Below, one piece after another: positions 36,940 to 45,534 of a stretch of DNA of 64,000 bases (position 1 is the stretch's first letter; every line of letters starts with the position of its first letter). This DNA comes from Aquibium microcysteis. Its GTDB lineage: Bacteria > Pseudomonadota > Alphaproteobacteria > Rhizobiales > Rhizobiaceae. The stretch is taken from positions 3,337,001-3,401,000 of the forward strand of contig NZ_CP061080.1 in assembly GCF_014495845.1 (NCBI RefSeq), read 5' to 3'. The position numbers were made by a program, and so were the translations under genes. The notes beneath the pieces were generated by a model. That model had not been told where the DNA came from. It worked only from the letters and a program-made list of their open reading frames with translations, and searched no databases.

Positions 36940-36967
36940 CCCGGTGCGGCCGTCGTGCCGCACCGGG
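36940..36967 (-). terminator. GC hairpin between the sugar operon and the copper operon
   Basis: CCGGTGCGGC (36941-36950) pairs with GCCGCACCGG (36957-36966) around a 6-base loop, plus one outer C-G pair. It lies just past the stop of the last sugar-operon gene. It lacks a U-tract on the minus strand, so it may be an mRNA 3'-end stabiliser or act with Rho. Confidence 0.45.
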
Positions 36968-36986
36968 GCTCCGGAGGACGCGGCGG

Positions 36987-38150
36987 TCAGGCCGCGCGGG
37001 CGGGCTTCTGCGGATCGGCGGCGAGCAGCGCGCTGGCATCGGACGGCGACAGGGCCGCTGGCCGCTCGCAGGTCGTCTTCATCTCGACGAACTTGCCCGT
37101 CTCGCCCGACTTCAGGATCGAGGTCATGATCTCGATCGCATGCAGCGAGGCTTCCAGCGAACAGCGGTGCGGCCGGTCCTCGCGGATCCCGGCGGCCATG
37201 TCCGCAAGGCCGGAGGCGCGGTAATTGGCCAGCGGCCCGCGCGGACTGTCCTGGTTGGGCACGGCGAAGGGATGCTCCCAGGGCTCCGGACTGGCCACCG
37301 GCTGGTCGCGGAGCGTGTAGCGCACGTCGCCGCCGAAGAAGTTCGGGTCGGGCACGAAGAGCGTCCCTTCCTCCCCGTAGAGTTCGATCGGAGAATGACC
37401 GTGCGTCCAGACGTCCCAGCTCGCGTTCAGCGTCACCACCGCGCCGCTCTCGAAATGCAGCAGCGCGTGCAGCGTCGTCGGCGTCTCGACGGCGATGGTC
37501 TGACCGGCGCGCGGCTGCGACGTGATCAGCCGCTCCCGTGTCGGGATGGACGACAGCGCCGCCACGCGCCGCACCGGCCCGATGAGCTGGATCAGGTTGG
37601 CGACGTAATAGGGTCCGACGTCGAGCACCGGGCCGCCGCCGGCCTTGAAGAAGAAATCGGGGTTCGGATGCCAGTGCTCCATACCGTGGCTCATCACGTA
37701 GCAGGTGCCGCTGGTGATGCGGCCGACCGCCCCGGAATCGACGATGTGGCGGGCGTACTGGTGCGCTCCGCCGAGGAAGGTGTCCGGGGCCGATCCGATG
37801 CGCAGCTTCTTCTTGGTCGCGACCTTCTTCAGGTCGAGCCCTTCGGCCACCGACAGAACGAAGGGCTTCTCCGAATAGACGTGCTTGCCCGCATCGAGCG
37901 CGCGGCGCGAAATCTCGTAATGCGCCGCCGGGATCGTCAGATTGACCACGATGTCGATGTCGGAGGCCGCGAGCAGTCCCTCCACCGTCTCCGCCCGCAC
38001 GCCAAACTCGGTCGCACGCGCCGTCGCTGCGGCCATGTCGATGTCGGCGCAGGCCCGCATCTCGATGCCGAGGAACAGCGGTGCGAGCCTCAGATAGGCC
38101 GCAGAGATGTTGCCGCAGCCGATGACGCCGACGCCTAGTTTCTTCACCAT
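36987..38150 (-). CDS. Gfo/Idh/MocA-family NAD(P)-dependent oxidoreductase
   Basis: A 387-residue dehydrogenase. The N-terminal Rossmann motif KLGVGVIGCGNISAAYLRL (about residues 4-22) binds NAD(P). GKHVYSEKPFVLSVAEGLDL (about 88-107) contains the catalytic EKP lysine. The C-terminal domain has GGPVLDVGPYYVANLIQLIG with the conserved D-x-G-x-Y/H. The family oxidises sugars, polyols or inositols. It is the last gene of a six-gene sugar ABC operon and lies next to an isomerase, so it probably catalyses a catabolic step on the imported sugar. Confidence 0.92.
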   Translation of the reverse strand: MVKKLGVGVIGCGNISAAYLRLAPLFLGIEMRACADIDMAAATARATEFGVRAETVEGLLAASDIDIVVNLTIPAAHYEISRRALDAGKHVYSEKPFVLSVAEGLDLKKVATKKKLRIGSAPDTFLGGAHQYARHIVDSGAVGRITSGTCYVMSHGMEHWHPNPDFFFKAGGGPVLDVGPYYVANLIQLIGPVRRVAALSSIPTRERLITSQPRAGQTIAVETPTTLHALLHFESGAVVTLNASWDVWTHGHSPIELYGEEGTLFVPDPNFFGGDVRYTLRDQPVASPEPWEHPFAVPNQDSPRGPLANYRASGLADMAAGIREDRPHRCSLEASLHAIEIMTSILKSGETGKFVEMKTTCERPAALSPSDASALLAADPQKPARAA

Positions 38151-38183
38151 TGCAAGTCTCCTGGAAAGGATCGCCGGCCGTCG

Positions 38184-38930
38184 TCAGAAGCCGTTCGCCG
38201 CTTCGATCGAGCGGCGTGCGAAACGATCGATGTCGTTGGGGTTGTCCTGCTCCATCACGTAGTAGCGCGCCGTCGTCGACGCGCGCAGCGTCTTCATGAT
38301 GCCGCGCCAGTCGATGGTGCCGTGGCCGACGTCGGACCAGCCGTCCTCGTCGAGCCCCTCGCCCGGCTTCGCGATGTCCTTGACGTGGACGGCGACGATG
38401 CGCGCGCCGTGGCGCTCGATCCAGGGCAGCGGGTCGACGCCGCCGCGGACCACCCAGGCCACGTCGATCTCCCAGCCGATCTCGGGCGCCCCCGACAGGA
38501 TATGCTCCTGCGGGACGGTGCCGTCCGGGAGTGCCCTGAATTCGAAATCATGATTGTGCCAGGCGAAGCCGTAGCCGTCGCGGCCCGCACGCGCGCCGAC
38601 CTGCGCCAGCCGATCGCCGAAGCTGCGCCAGCCGGCCGCGTCCGAGGGCCGGGCATCGGGCATCAGGTAGGGGCAGATCAGCATGCGGACGCCGAGGGCG
38701 TCTGCAATGCGTCGAACGCCGTCGAAATCGTTTTCCAGTGCGTCGATGGAGAAGTGGCCGCTCGGCATCGACAGGCCGTTTCGGTCCATTTCCGCACGGA
38801 ATCCGGCCGGATCGGAATAGACGCCGCCATAGCCTTCCACCTGCCGGTAGCCGCACTCCGCCAGCAGCTTCAGGATGCGGTTCCAGGGTTGGAAATTGCG
38901 GGCGCTGTAAAGTTGGAACGACCAGTCCAT
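38184..38930 (-). CDS. sugar phosphate isomerase/epimerase (AP-endonuclease-2-fold) family protein
   Basis: A 248-residue TIM-barrel protein. FQLYSARNFQPWNRILKLLA starts the fold. Metal ligands are likely the Glu of QVEGYGGV, the Asp/His of FAWHNHDFEFRAL, the Asp of GWEIDVAWVVRGG and VHVKDIAKPG with a following Asp. Substrates in this group include keto-sugars and inosose. ATG 38930 follows GAGGAAGCAGAC at good spacing; the frame extends further upstream without similarity. It pairs with the Gfo/Idh/MocA dehydrogenase downstream, a common combination for oxidising and isomerising sugars or inositols. Confidence 0.88.
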   Translation of the reverse strand: MDWSFQLYSARNFQPWNRILKLLAECGYRQVEGYGGVYSDPAGFRAEMDRNGLSMPSGHFSIDALENDFDGVRRIADALGVRMLICPYLMPDARPSDAAGWRSFGDRLAQVGARAGRDGYGFAWHNHDFEFRALPDGTVPQEHILSGAPEIGWEIDVAWVVRGGVDPLPWIERHGARIVAVHVKDIAKPGEGLDEDGWSDVGHGTIDWRGIMKTLRASTTARYYVMEQDNPNDIDRFARRSIEAANGF

Positions 38931-38964
38931 GTCTGCTTCCTCGAGCATTCTTCGTTTTGCAGTG

Positions 38965-40047
38965 TCAGAGACGCATGTCCGTGCGGGCGTCGAACAGGGA
39001 CGCGCGCGCCGGGTCGAAGCCGATCGTGATGCGCTCCCTGAGCCTGAGCGTCCGCTCGGACGGCGCGCGGAAATTGAAGTTGTGGCCGCCGAGGGTCGTC
39101 CAGACGAGCGTATCGGATCCCATCGGCTCGACGATCTCGACCACCGCCTCCAGCGAGAAGGGCATCGCCGCCGCCGCCCCGTCGAGAGCCACGTGCTCGG
39201 GCCGGATGCCGAGCGCGGCGGCGCCAGCCGCATCGGCGGCCGAGAAAGCGTAGCGGTCGAGCGGTATGCTGAGGTCGCCGACGAGGAAGCGCGGCGACCC
39301 GTCGCGCGACACCTGCCCCTCGAGGAAGTTCATGCCGGGCGAGCCGATGAACCCTGCCACGAAGCGGTTGACCGGCCGGTTGTAGATCGCCTGCGGACCG
39401 TCCAGCTGCTGGATGACCCCGCCCTTCATCACCGCGATGCGGTCGGCGAGCGTCAGCGCCTCGATCTGGTCGTGGGTCACGTAGATCATCGTGTTGGCGA
39501 GCTTCTGGTGCAGCCGCTTGATCTCGACGCGCAGCTCCGAGCGCAGCTTGGCGTCGAGGTTCGACAGCGGCTCGTCGAACAGGAACACGTCGACGTCGCG
39601 CACCAGCGCGCGCCCGATCGCCACGCGCTGCCGCTGGCCGCCCGACAGCGCGGCGGGCTTGCGCTGCAGCAGCGGCTCGATCTGCAGGATCTCGGACGCC
39701 CGGGCGACCCGCTTGGCGATCTCGTCCTTCGGCAGGCCGGCATTCTTCAGGCCGAAGGAGAGGTTCCCTTCCACCGTCATCTGCGGATAGAGCGCATAGG
39801 ACTGGAACACCATGCCGATGCCGCGATCCTTCGGCTCTTCCCAGGTGACGTTCCTGCCCTTGATGAAGATCTGCCCCTGCGAGACGTCGAGCAGGCCGGC
39901 GATGCAGTTGAGCAGCGTGGACTTGCCGCAGCCAGAGGGGCCGAGAAGGACGATGAACTCGCCTTCCGCGACATCCAGGTTGAGCGAGCGCAGCACTTCG
40001 ACGGCACCGAAGTTGAGCGAGACGTCGCGAACGATGACACTGGACAT
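38965..40047 (-). CDS. CUT1 sugar ABC transporter ATPase (UgpC/MsmX/MalK type)
   Basis: A 360-residue ATPase. Walker A is GPSGCGKSTLLNCIAG (about residues 36-51), the signature is LSGGQRQRVAIGRAL and Walker B is VFLFDEPLSNLDAKLR. A C-terminal regulatory TOBE domain (about 240-360) includes LGIRPEHVAL. I chose ATG 40047 because AAGGGG lies nine bases before it. A GTG at 40056 overlaps the previous stop but has no usable ribosome site. It energises the two permeases encoded upstream. Confidence 0.93.
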   Translation of the reverse strand: MSSVIVRDVSLNFGAVEVLRSLNLDVAEGEFIVLLGPSGCGKSTLLNCIAGLLDVSQGQIFIKGRNVTWEEPKDRGIGMVFQSYALYPQMTVEGNLSFGLKNAGLPKDEIAKRVARASEILQIEPLLQRKPAALSGGQRQRVAIGRALVRDVDVFLFDEPLSNLDAKLRSELRVEIKRLHQKLANTMIYVTHDQIEALTLADRIAVMKGGVIQQLDGPQAIYNRPVNRFVAGFIGSPGMNFLEGQVSRDGSPRFLVGDLSIPLDRYAFSAADAAGAAALGIRPEHVALDGAAAAMPFSLEAVVEIVEPMGSDTLVWTTLGGHNFNFRAPSERTLRLRERITIGFDPARASLFDARTDMRL

Positions 40048-40052
40048 GCTGC

Positions 40053-40991
40053 TCACCCCTTCACCGCGCCCGCGGCGATGCCGCGCACGAACAGCTTGCC
40101 GGAGATGAAGTAGACGATCAGCGGCACGAGGCCCGTCAGAAGCGTTGCGGCCATGTTGACGTTGTACTCCTTCACGCCCTGCACGGAGTTGACGATGTTG
40201 TTGAGCTGCACGGTCATCGGATAGACGTCGGGCTTGGTGTAGACGACGCCGAAGAGGAAGTCGTTCCAGATGCCCGTGATCTGCAGGATCACAGCGACGA
40301 CGAAGATCGGCAGGCTCATCGGCAGCATGATCTTGAAGTAGATCGCCCAGAAACCGGCGCCGTCGACGCGGGCCGCCTTGAACAGCTCCTCCGGCACCGA
40401 TGCGAAGTAGTTGCGGAAAAGCAGCGTCAGGATCGGCATGCCGAAGATCGTGTGCACCATGACCAGACCGGTGAGCGTGCCGTAGAGCCCCATCTCGCGC
40501 AGGATGATGACGATCGGATAGATCATCACCTGGTAGGGGATGAAGGCGCCGACGATCAGGATCGTGAAGAAGATGTCGGCCCCGCGGAAACGCCAGTTGG
40601 CCAGCGCATAGCCGTTCACCGAGGCGATCAGGATCGAGATGATGACCGATGGCACGGTGATGCGCACGGAATTCCAGAAGCCCCGCGACAGGCCCTCGCA
40701 GTTGAGCCCCGTGCAGGCGGTCGCCCAGGCCTTCACCCAGGGTTCGAAGGTGATCTCCATCGGCGGGGAGAAGATGTTGCCCATGCGGATCTCGGGCATC
40801 CCCTTCAGCGACGTGACGATCATCACGTAGAGCGGCAGCAGGTAGTAGAGCGCAACGACCGTGAGCGTGCCGTAGATGATGATGTTGCGGCGCGACAATG
40901 CGCGGCGGGGGCGCGGCCCCCAGGCCTCGGAAGCCGAAACACGCACGGCGTCGAAGCCGGCGGCGGATGAAGCGGTTGCCTGGTCAGCCAC
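40053..40991 (-). CDS. CUT1 sugar ABC permease (MalG class)
   Basis: A 312-residue permease with six TM helices. The first is NIIIYGTLTVVALYYLLPLY. The EAA coupling motif sits at VPEELFKAARVDGAGFWAIYFKI. The C-terminus GKLFVRGIAAGAVKG is typical of MalG-type subunits. A loop after TM1 (about 60-100) includes two Cys residues in ATACTGLNCEGLS, possibly a periplasmic disulphide. It overlaps the MalF-class permease gene by eight bases. Confidence 0.92.
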   Translation of the reverse strand: MADQATASSAAGFDAVRVSASEAWGPRPRRALSRRNIIIYGTLTVVALYYLLPLYVMIVTSLKGMPEIRMGNIFSPPMEITFEPWVKAWATACTGLNCEGLSRGFWNSVRITVPSVIISILIASVNGYALANWRFRGADIFFTILIVGAFIPYQVMIYPIVIILREMGLYGTLTGLVMVHTIFGMPILTLLFRNYFASVPEELFKAARVDGAGFWAIYFKIMLPMSLPIFVVAVILQITGIWNDFLFGVVYTKPDVYPMTVQLNNIVNSVQGVKEYNVNMAATLLTGLVPLIVYFISGKLFVRGIAAGAVKG

Positions 40992-41886
40992 GGTGGCGCC
41001 TCCTGCCGAATTCGAGATAGGCCCACGGCACGATGACGATCAGCACGGTGACCAGCATCATGGTGGAGGCGGCGAAGCCCTGGCCGAGGTTCTGCGACAG
41101 GAACATCGCGTCATAGACGTATTTGGCCGGCACCTCGGAGGCGATTCCGGGGCCGCCGCTGGTCTGTGCGACCACGAGATCGTAGACGCGCACGATGCCC
41201 GACGCGATGATGACCAGCGTGGTGACGAAGACCGGCCGCATCATCGGGATGACGATGAACAGGTAGGTCTTCCACATCGGAATGCCGTCCACCCGTGACG
41301 CTTTCCAGATGTCCTCGTCGATGCCGCGCAGTCCGGCCAGCATCAGGCACATGACGAGGCCCGTTCCCTGCCACAGCCCGGCGATCAGGATGCCGTAGAT
41401 GACGATGTCCTGATTGTAGAGCGGGTCAAAAGCAAAGCTTTCCCAGCCGAGGCCGCGCACCACGGCCTGCACGCCGAAGTCGGGGTTCAGAATCCACTGC
41501 CAGACGAGGCCGGTGACGATGAAGGACAGCGCGAAGGGATAGAGGAAGATCGTCCGGAACGTGTCCTCGAAGCGGATCTTCTGGTCGAGAAGCGCCGCCA
41601 GGACGAAGCCGATCACGAGCGAGAAGATCAGCGAGAGCACGCCGTAGATGAAGAGGTTCTCGATCGAGATCAGCCACTTGTTGGAGCCCCACAGCCGCTC
41701 GTACTGGTCGAGGCCCACGAAGTTGAGACGCGGCAGCAGCTTGGAATTCGTGAAGGAGTGGATGACCGTCCAGACGGTACCGCCGACGAAGACGACTGAT
41801 GCCGTCAGCACCATCGGTATCGAGGCGACCTTCGAGTTGATGTTGCGGAAGACCTGGCTCGGTCGTCCGTTCCGGGTATCTGCCAT
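40984..41886 (-). CDS. CUT1 sugar ABC permease (MalF class)
   Basis: A 300-residue permease. SIPMVLTASVVFVGGTVWTV is the first TM helix, and five more follow. The coupling motif lies at GIDEDIWKASRVDGIPMWKTY. ATG 41886 follows GGGAGG at about seven bases. The long open frame upstream (to 43137) is the shadow of the binding-protein gene in another frame and is not part of this protein. It forms the heterodimeric channel with the MalG-class partner. Confidence 0.92.
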   Translation of the reverse strand: MADTRNGRPSQVFRNINSKVASIPMVLTASVVFVGGTVWTVIHSFTNSKLLPRLNFVGLDQYERLWGSNKWLISIENLFIYGVLSLIFSLVIGFVLAALLDQKIRFEDTFRTIFLYPFALSFIVTGLVWQWILNPDFGVQAVVRGLGWESFAFDPLYNQDIVIYGILIAGLWQGTGLVMCLMLAGLRGIDEDIWKASRVDGIPMWKTYLFIVIPMMRPVFVTTLVIIASGIVRVYDLVVAQTSGGPGIASEVPAKYVYDAMFLSQNLGQGFAASTMMLVTVLIVIVPWAYLEFGRRRHRG

Positions 41887-41990
41887 GAGGGAGCCTCCCG
41901 CCTGCCGGGGTCCGTCGCCGAAACGACGGGGCGAAGCCGCCGGTCCCGCCATGATTGGCGGAACCGGCGCCGGATCCGCGTCGCGTGCCG

Positions 41991-43223
41991 TCAGTCGGCG
42001 GCCGCGACGATCTCGGCAAAGGTCTTCTGCGCGTCCGCGGCGGTCATGGACGGCGTGTTGAAGAACTGCACGAACAGGTCGTTCACCTGCGTCAGCGAGT
42101 CGGCCGACATCAGCTGGTCGGGCGACTGGATGACGTTGCCCTTGGCCAGGATGTCGAGACCCTTCTTCATGCAATCGTTGGCGGCGGTGATGTCGACGTC
42201 CCCGCGCACCGGCAGCGAGCCCTTCTTGAGGTTGAAGGCCACCTGCGTGGCGGGCGCCAGCATGGTCGAGGCGAGGACCTCCTGCGCGGCCGATTTCTCG
42301 GCATCCTTCAGGATGGGGAAGTAGAAGGCATCGCCGCCGGTCTGGATGACCTCGTTCACCCCGAGCCCGGGCAGGCAGGTGTAGTCCTTGCCCGCGACCT
42401 GTCCGGCCACGGCGAACTCGCCCTGCGCCCAGTCGCCCATGATCTGCCCGGCGGCCTGGCCGGAGATCACGAGGTTGGTCGCCTGGTTCCAGTCCTGCAC
42501 GTTCGACTTGGCGGCCATGGCGCGCGCCTTGTCGGCGGCCTCGAACACCTTGGCCATCTCCGGGCCGGCGGCGAGTTCGGCGTCCTTGTCGCCGTAGATC
42601 TTGTTGTAGGTGTCGGAGCCGGCGAGCGCCACCACCAGCACCTGGAAGGCGAGCGACGCCTGCCAGGGCTGCTGGCCGAGCGCCAGCGGGATGATGCCGG
42701 CCTTTTCCAGCGCGGGCGCTGCGGCGACGTACTCGTCCCAGTTGGTCGGGACCGCCACGCCGGCCTTCTCGAAAGCGGCGTTCGAGAGCCACAGCCACTG
42801 CTGCGAATGGATGTTCACCGGCACGCAGTAGATCTTGCCGTCGAGCGTGCAGGAATCGAGGAGGCTCGACGGGCGGACGATGTCCTTCCAGCCTTCCTTC
42901 TCCGCGATGTCGGTCAGATCGCGCATCAGGCCGGACTGCACGAGTTCCTCGGCCTGGCGGCCGTGGTTGAACTGCGTGGCGGCCATCGGGTCGCCGCCGG
43001 TGATGCGGCTGATCATGATCGGGCGGGCGGTGCCGCCGGATCCGGCGATGGCGCCGTCGATCCACTTGTTGCCGGTGGCGTCGAAGGCCTTGGCGAGCTC
43101 GGCGACCGCGGCCGCCTCGCCACCGGAGGTCCACCAATGTGTGACCTCGAGTTCCGTGGCCGCAGCCGGAGCCGCCAAGGCGACCGAAGCCGCGAACGCG
43201 GCCGTCATGAGATGATAACGCAC
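41991..43223 (-). CDS. CUT1 sugar ABC substrate-binding protein
   Basis: A 410-residue periplasmic binding protein starting at GTG 43223 behind GGGAGGAAC. The signal peptide MTAAFAASVALAAPAAATEL ends near residue 25. The mature start LEVTHWWTSGGEAAAVAELA is typical of family 1 glucose/oligosaccharide binding proteins. VPVNIHSQQWLWLSNAAFEK and SGQAAGQIMGDWAQGEF are further landmarks. It resembles glucose-type binders of alphaproteobacteria, but the sugar is not certain. It is the first gene of the operon, with a LacI-type operator directly upstream. Confidence 0.92.
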   Translation of the reverse strand: MRYHLMTAAFAASVALAAPAAATELEVTHWWTSGGEAAAVAELAKAFDATGNKWIDGAIAGSGGTARPIMISRITGGDPMAATQFNHGRQAEELVQSGLMRDLTDIAEKEGWKDIVRPSSLLDSCTLDGKIYCVPVNIHSQQWLWLSNAAFEKAGVAVPTNWDEYVAAAPALEKAGIIPLALGQQPWQASLAFQVLVVALAGSDTYNKIYGDKDAELAAGPEMAKVFEAADKARAMAAKSNVQDWNQATNLVISGQAAGQIMGDWAQGEFAVAGQVAGKDYTCLPGLGVNEVIQTGGDAFYFPILKDAEKSAAQEVLASTMLAPATQVAFNLKKGSLPVRGDVDITAANDCMKKGLDILAKGNVIQSPDQLMSADSLTQVNDLFVQFFNTPSMTAADAQKTFAEIVAAAD

Positions 43224-43243
43224 TGGTGTTCCTCCCTGGAATT

Positions 43244-43257
43244 CTGAAACGTTACAG
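43244..43257. promoter_or_regulatory. LacI-family operator, copy 1 (sugar-operon side)
   Basis: CTGAAACGTTACAG is a near-palindrome centred on AACGTT (six of seven pairs match). It starts 21 bases upstream of the binding-protein GTG. Its exact reverse complement occurs at 43495-43508. The central CG dinucleotide and 14-bp size are typical of LacI/GalR operators. Confidence 0.75.
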
Positions 43258-43494
43258 GTTCGAGCATAGGCGAAGCCGGAAATCGTGGCAATCCGGAAAG
43301 CGAGGGCGACGTCGCTTTTTTTCGGGCGCCGAACTAAAGCAACTGCCTTCGGAACGCGCTGCAGCGCAACATTTCCGCTGCTGCAGCACACAATGCCGAT
43401 CCAGAGCGGCGGAGGTCAGCGGCCTGCACGACGGATCGTATCCGCCTGGACGATCGCCACGACGTCGCTGGCCCTCGCACCGCGCAGGAATTTT

Positions 43495-43508
43495 CTGTAA
43501 CGTTTCAG
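43495..43508. promoter_or_regulatory. LacI-family operator, copy 2 (regulator side)
   Basis: CTGTAACGTTTCAG is the exact reverse complement of copy 1, with a centre-to-centre distance of 251 bp. It lies about 80 bases before the regulator gene. Paired sites at this distance permit looping and joint autoregulation. Confidence 0.72.
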
Positions 43509-43586
43509 GCATTGCACCGGAAACGCCCCGCCCGTGGCCCAGCCGGCAATGTTGCCAGCGGCATGGGGGGCTGATAGGCCACGTCG

Positions 43587-44642
43587 ATGGACAGCCTCGA
43601 TCCAAGTTCCGATTCCGCGCCGGCCGAGGGCGCGCGCCCGACGCTGAAGACGATCGCCTTCATGACCGGCCTCGGTGTGACGACGGTGTCGCGCGCGCTG
43701 AAGGACGCGCCGGAGATCGGAGAGGAGACCAAGCGCCGCGTGCGGCTGGTGGCCAAGCAGATCGGCTACAGGCCCAACCGCGCGGGCGTGCGCCTGCGCA
43801 CCGGCAAGACCAACGTCATCAGCCTCGTGCTCGACACCGGGGAGGATCTCACCGGCTTCGTCTCCGACATGATCTACGGGATCTCGGAGACCATCGCCGA
43901 GACGCCCTACCATCTGATCGTGACGCCCTATTCCCGGCGCAACGACCCGATGGATCCGGTGCGGTACGTCGTCGAGACGGGCTCGGCCGACGGCATCATC
44001 CTGTCGCGCACCCAGCCGAACGATCCCCGCGTCGCCTACCTCCTCGAGCATCATTTCCCCTTCGCCACGCATGGCCGCACCGCCATCGGCGAGGACCATC
44101 CCTTCCACGACTTCGACAATCGCGCCTTCGCGGCCGCCGCCGTCCGCAAGCTGACCGAACTCGGGCGCCGCAGGCTGGCGCTGCTGCCGCCGCCGCCGGA
44201 CCTGACCTACCACCAGCACATGCGTGACGGCTTCTCGGACGCCGTGCAGGAACTCGGCGCGACGGAGGTCGCCTGGGGCGGCATTTCCATAGACGATCCG
44301 ATCGACGCCATCCTTGCCAAGACCGCGCGGTTGATGCGGCGCGCCGACCGTCCCGACGGACTGGTGGCGGCGAGCGGTGGCGCGACCTTCGCGCTCGTCG
44401 CCGGCATCGAGGAGGCCGGGCTCGCTCTCGGCCGGGACGTCGACGTGGTCTCCAAGCAGTCGTCCAGACTGCTCCGCTGGTACAGGTCCGAACTGTGGAT
44501 TTCGCAGGAGGATTTCCGCCTCGCCGGGCGCGAGGTCGCGAAGTCGGTGCTCGGCCGCATCGAAGGCAGGCCGGTCTCCACGCTGCAGAGCCTGGCTGCT
44601 CCCGGCGACGTCGTCTCGTGCCGCATGCCCTCGACCGCCTAG
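43587..44642 (+). CDS. LacI-family transcriptional regulator of the adjacent sugar operon
   Basis: A 351-residue regulator. The HTH LKTIAFMTGLGVTTVSRALK (about residues 20-39) and hinge-helix region IGYRPNRAGVRLRTGKTN are intact. A periplasmic-binding-protein-like sensor follows (about 70-345), with NVISLVLDTGEDLTGFVSDM at its start. It is transcribed away from the sugar ABC operon. Two matching operator copies in the shared gap make it the likely local repressor, relieved by the imported sugar or a metabolite. Confidence 0.9.
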   Translation: MDSLDPSSDSAPAEGARPTLKTIAFMTGLGVTTVSRALKDAPEIGEETKRRVRLVAKQIGYRPNRAGVRLRTGKTNVISLVLDTGEDLTGFVSDMIYGISETIAETPYHLIVTPYSRRNDPMDPVRYVVETGSADGIILSRTQPNDPRVAYLLEHHFPFATHGRTAIGEDHPFHDFDNRAFAAAAVRKLTELGRRRLALLPPPPDLTYHQHMRDGFSDAVQELGATEVAWGGISIDDPIDAILAKTARLMRRADRPDGLVAASGGATFALVAGIEEAGLALGRDVDVVSKQSSRLLRWYRSELWISQEDFRLAGREVAKSVLGRIEGRPVSTLQSLAAPGDVVSCRMPSTA

Positions 44643-44715
44643 ACTTCCCGCCGTCTGCACCGCCCGCGGCCTCGACCCGAGCTTGACCCGTCCGGCAGGG
44701 CATGGAATTCGTGGG

Positions 44716-44728
44716 TCATGGACCATGA
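44716..44728. promoter_or_regulatory. 13-bp perfect inverted repeat upstream of visN
   Basis: TCATGG-A-CCATGA lies about 94 bases before the visN start, in the 179-bp gap after the LacI-type gene. It could be a regulator site for the flagellar master genes. It is short enough that chance remains possible. Confidence 0.3.
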
Positions 44729-44821
44729 GTCGAAGTGCCTCGTCGGCAGGCTCCGCGCTTCGCCCCCTCCCGTGAATGGGCGACCCCCGTCGTGCCGCCG
44801 GCCTGTGGGATCGGCCCTGCC

Positions 44822-45532
44822 ATGAAGCCTCCGCGGCCGACGCCTTCCCGCACGACGCTCGCCGCGATCCGTCACACCCTGGACCGGGAGCAGTTCGCGG
44901 ACTGCCTTGGCCGGATTGCCGGCGAGACCGGCGCCTCGCACTATCTCCTGCTGCTCGAACGCCATGTCCGCGGAAAGAGCGAGCCCCAGGTCGTGGCGAG
45001 CAACTGGATCTTCGACGCCGTGCAGGCGGTCGGCGCCGAGGCGCTGGAGCGTTTCGCGCACGCGGCCGCGCGGCAGGGCATGCCGATGCAGGCGCTGCGT
45101 CCCGTTCCCGGAAGTGCGGAACGGGCAGCGGCCGATCAGCGGCTGCGCGAGACGTTGCGGCGGCTGGGTCACGCGGAACTGCACGCCTTGCCGCTCAGGG
45201 ACGCCGCGCGACGCTGTCATCTTCTGCTGTCCTGCGCGACGGCCGGCACGATCGACGAAGCGATGCTGCCGTCGGCTCACCTCGCCTGCTGCTATCTGCT
45301 CGCCCGGCCACCGGCCGGTCTCTTCGACGACCGTGCGGACGAAATCCTGTCGGACCGCGAGCGCGAATGCCTGTACTGGGTTGCCGAAGGCAAGACCGCG
45401 GGCGAAGTGGCCATGATCCTCGGCGTCACCGCAAACACCGTCAACAGCTATCTCGGCCAGGCGATCCGCAAGGTCGGCGCGAGCAATCGCGCCATGGCCA
45501 TCGCCACCGCCATCCGCGCCGGGCTGATCTGA
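44822..45532 (+). CDS. visN: LuxR-family flagellar master regulator VisN
   Basis: A 236-residue protein. Residues 1-170 form an autoinducer-domain-like sensor region (SHYLLLLERHVRGKSEPQ). The C-terminal LuxR HTH is at about 178-232: LSDRERECLYWVAEGKTAGE, then LGVTANTVNSYLGQAIRKVG. In Sinorhizobium VisN and VisR act together at the top of the flagellar hierarchy to activate rem. Position at the head of a rhizobial flagellar locus and the adjacent second LuxR gene support the assignment. ATG 44822 starts at the first residue that looks conserved; the frame extends upstream. Confidence 0.82.
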   Translation: MKPPRPTPSRTTLAAIRHTLDREQFADCLGRIAGETGASHYLLLLERHVRGKSEPQVVASNWIFDAVQAVGAEALERFAHAAARQGMPMQALRPVPGSAERAAADQRLRETLRRLGHAELHALPLRDAARRCHLLLSCATAGTIDEAMLPSAHLACCYLLARPPAGLFDDRADEILSDRERECLYWVAEGKTAGEVAMILGVTANTVNSYLGQAIRKVGASNRAMAIATAIRAGLI

Positions 45533-45534
45533 CG

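Larger units (their letters stand above)
43224..43586. other. divergent control region between the sugar operon and its LacI-type regulator
   Basis: This 363-bp gap has no convincing gene. It contains two copies of one operator, close to each end, and should hold promoters in both directions. Its middle (about 43300-43480) is less GC-biased than neighbouring coding DNA. No clear consensus -35/-10 pair could be fixed by eye. Confidence 0.7.
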
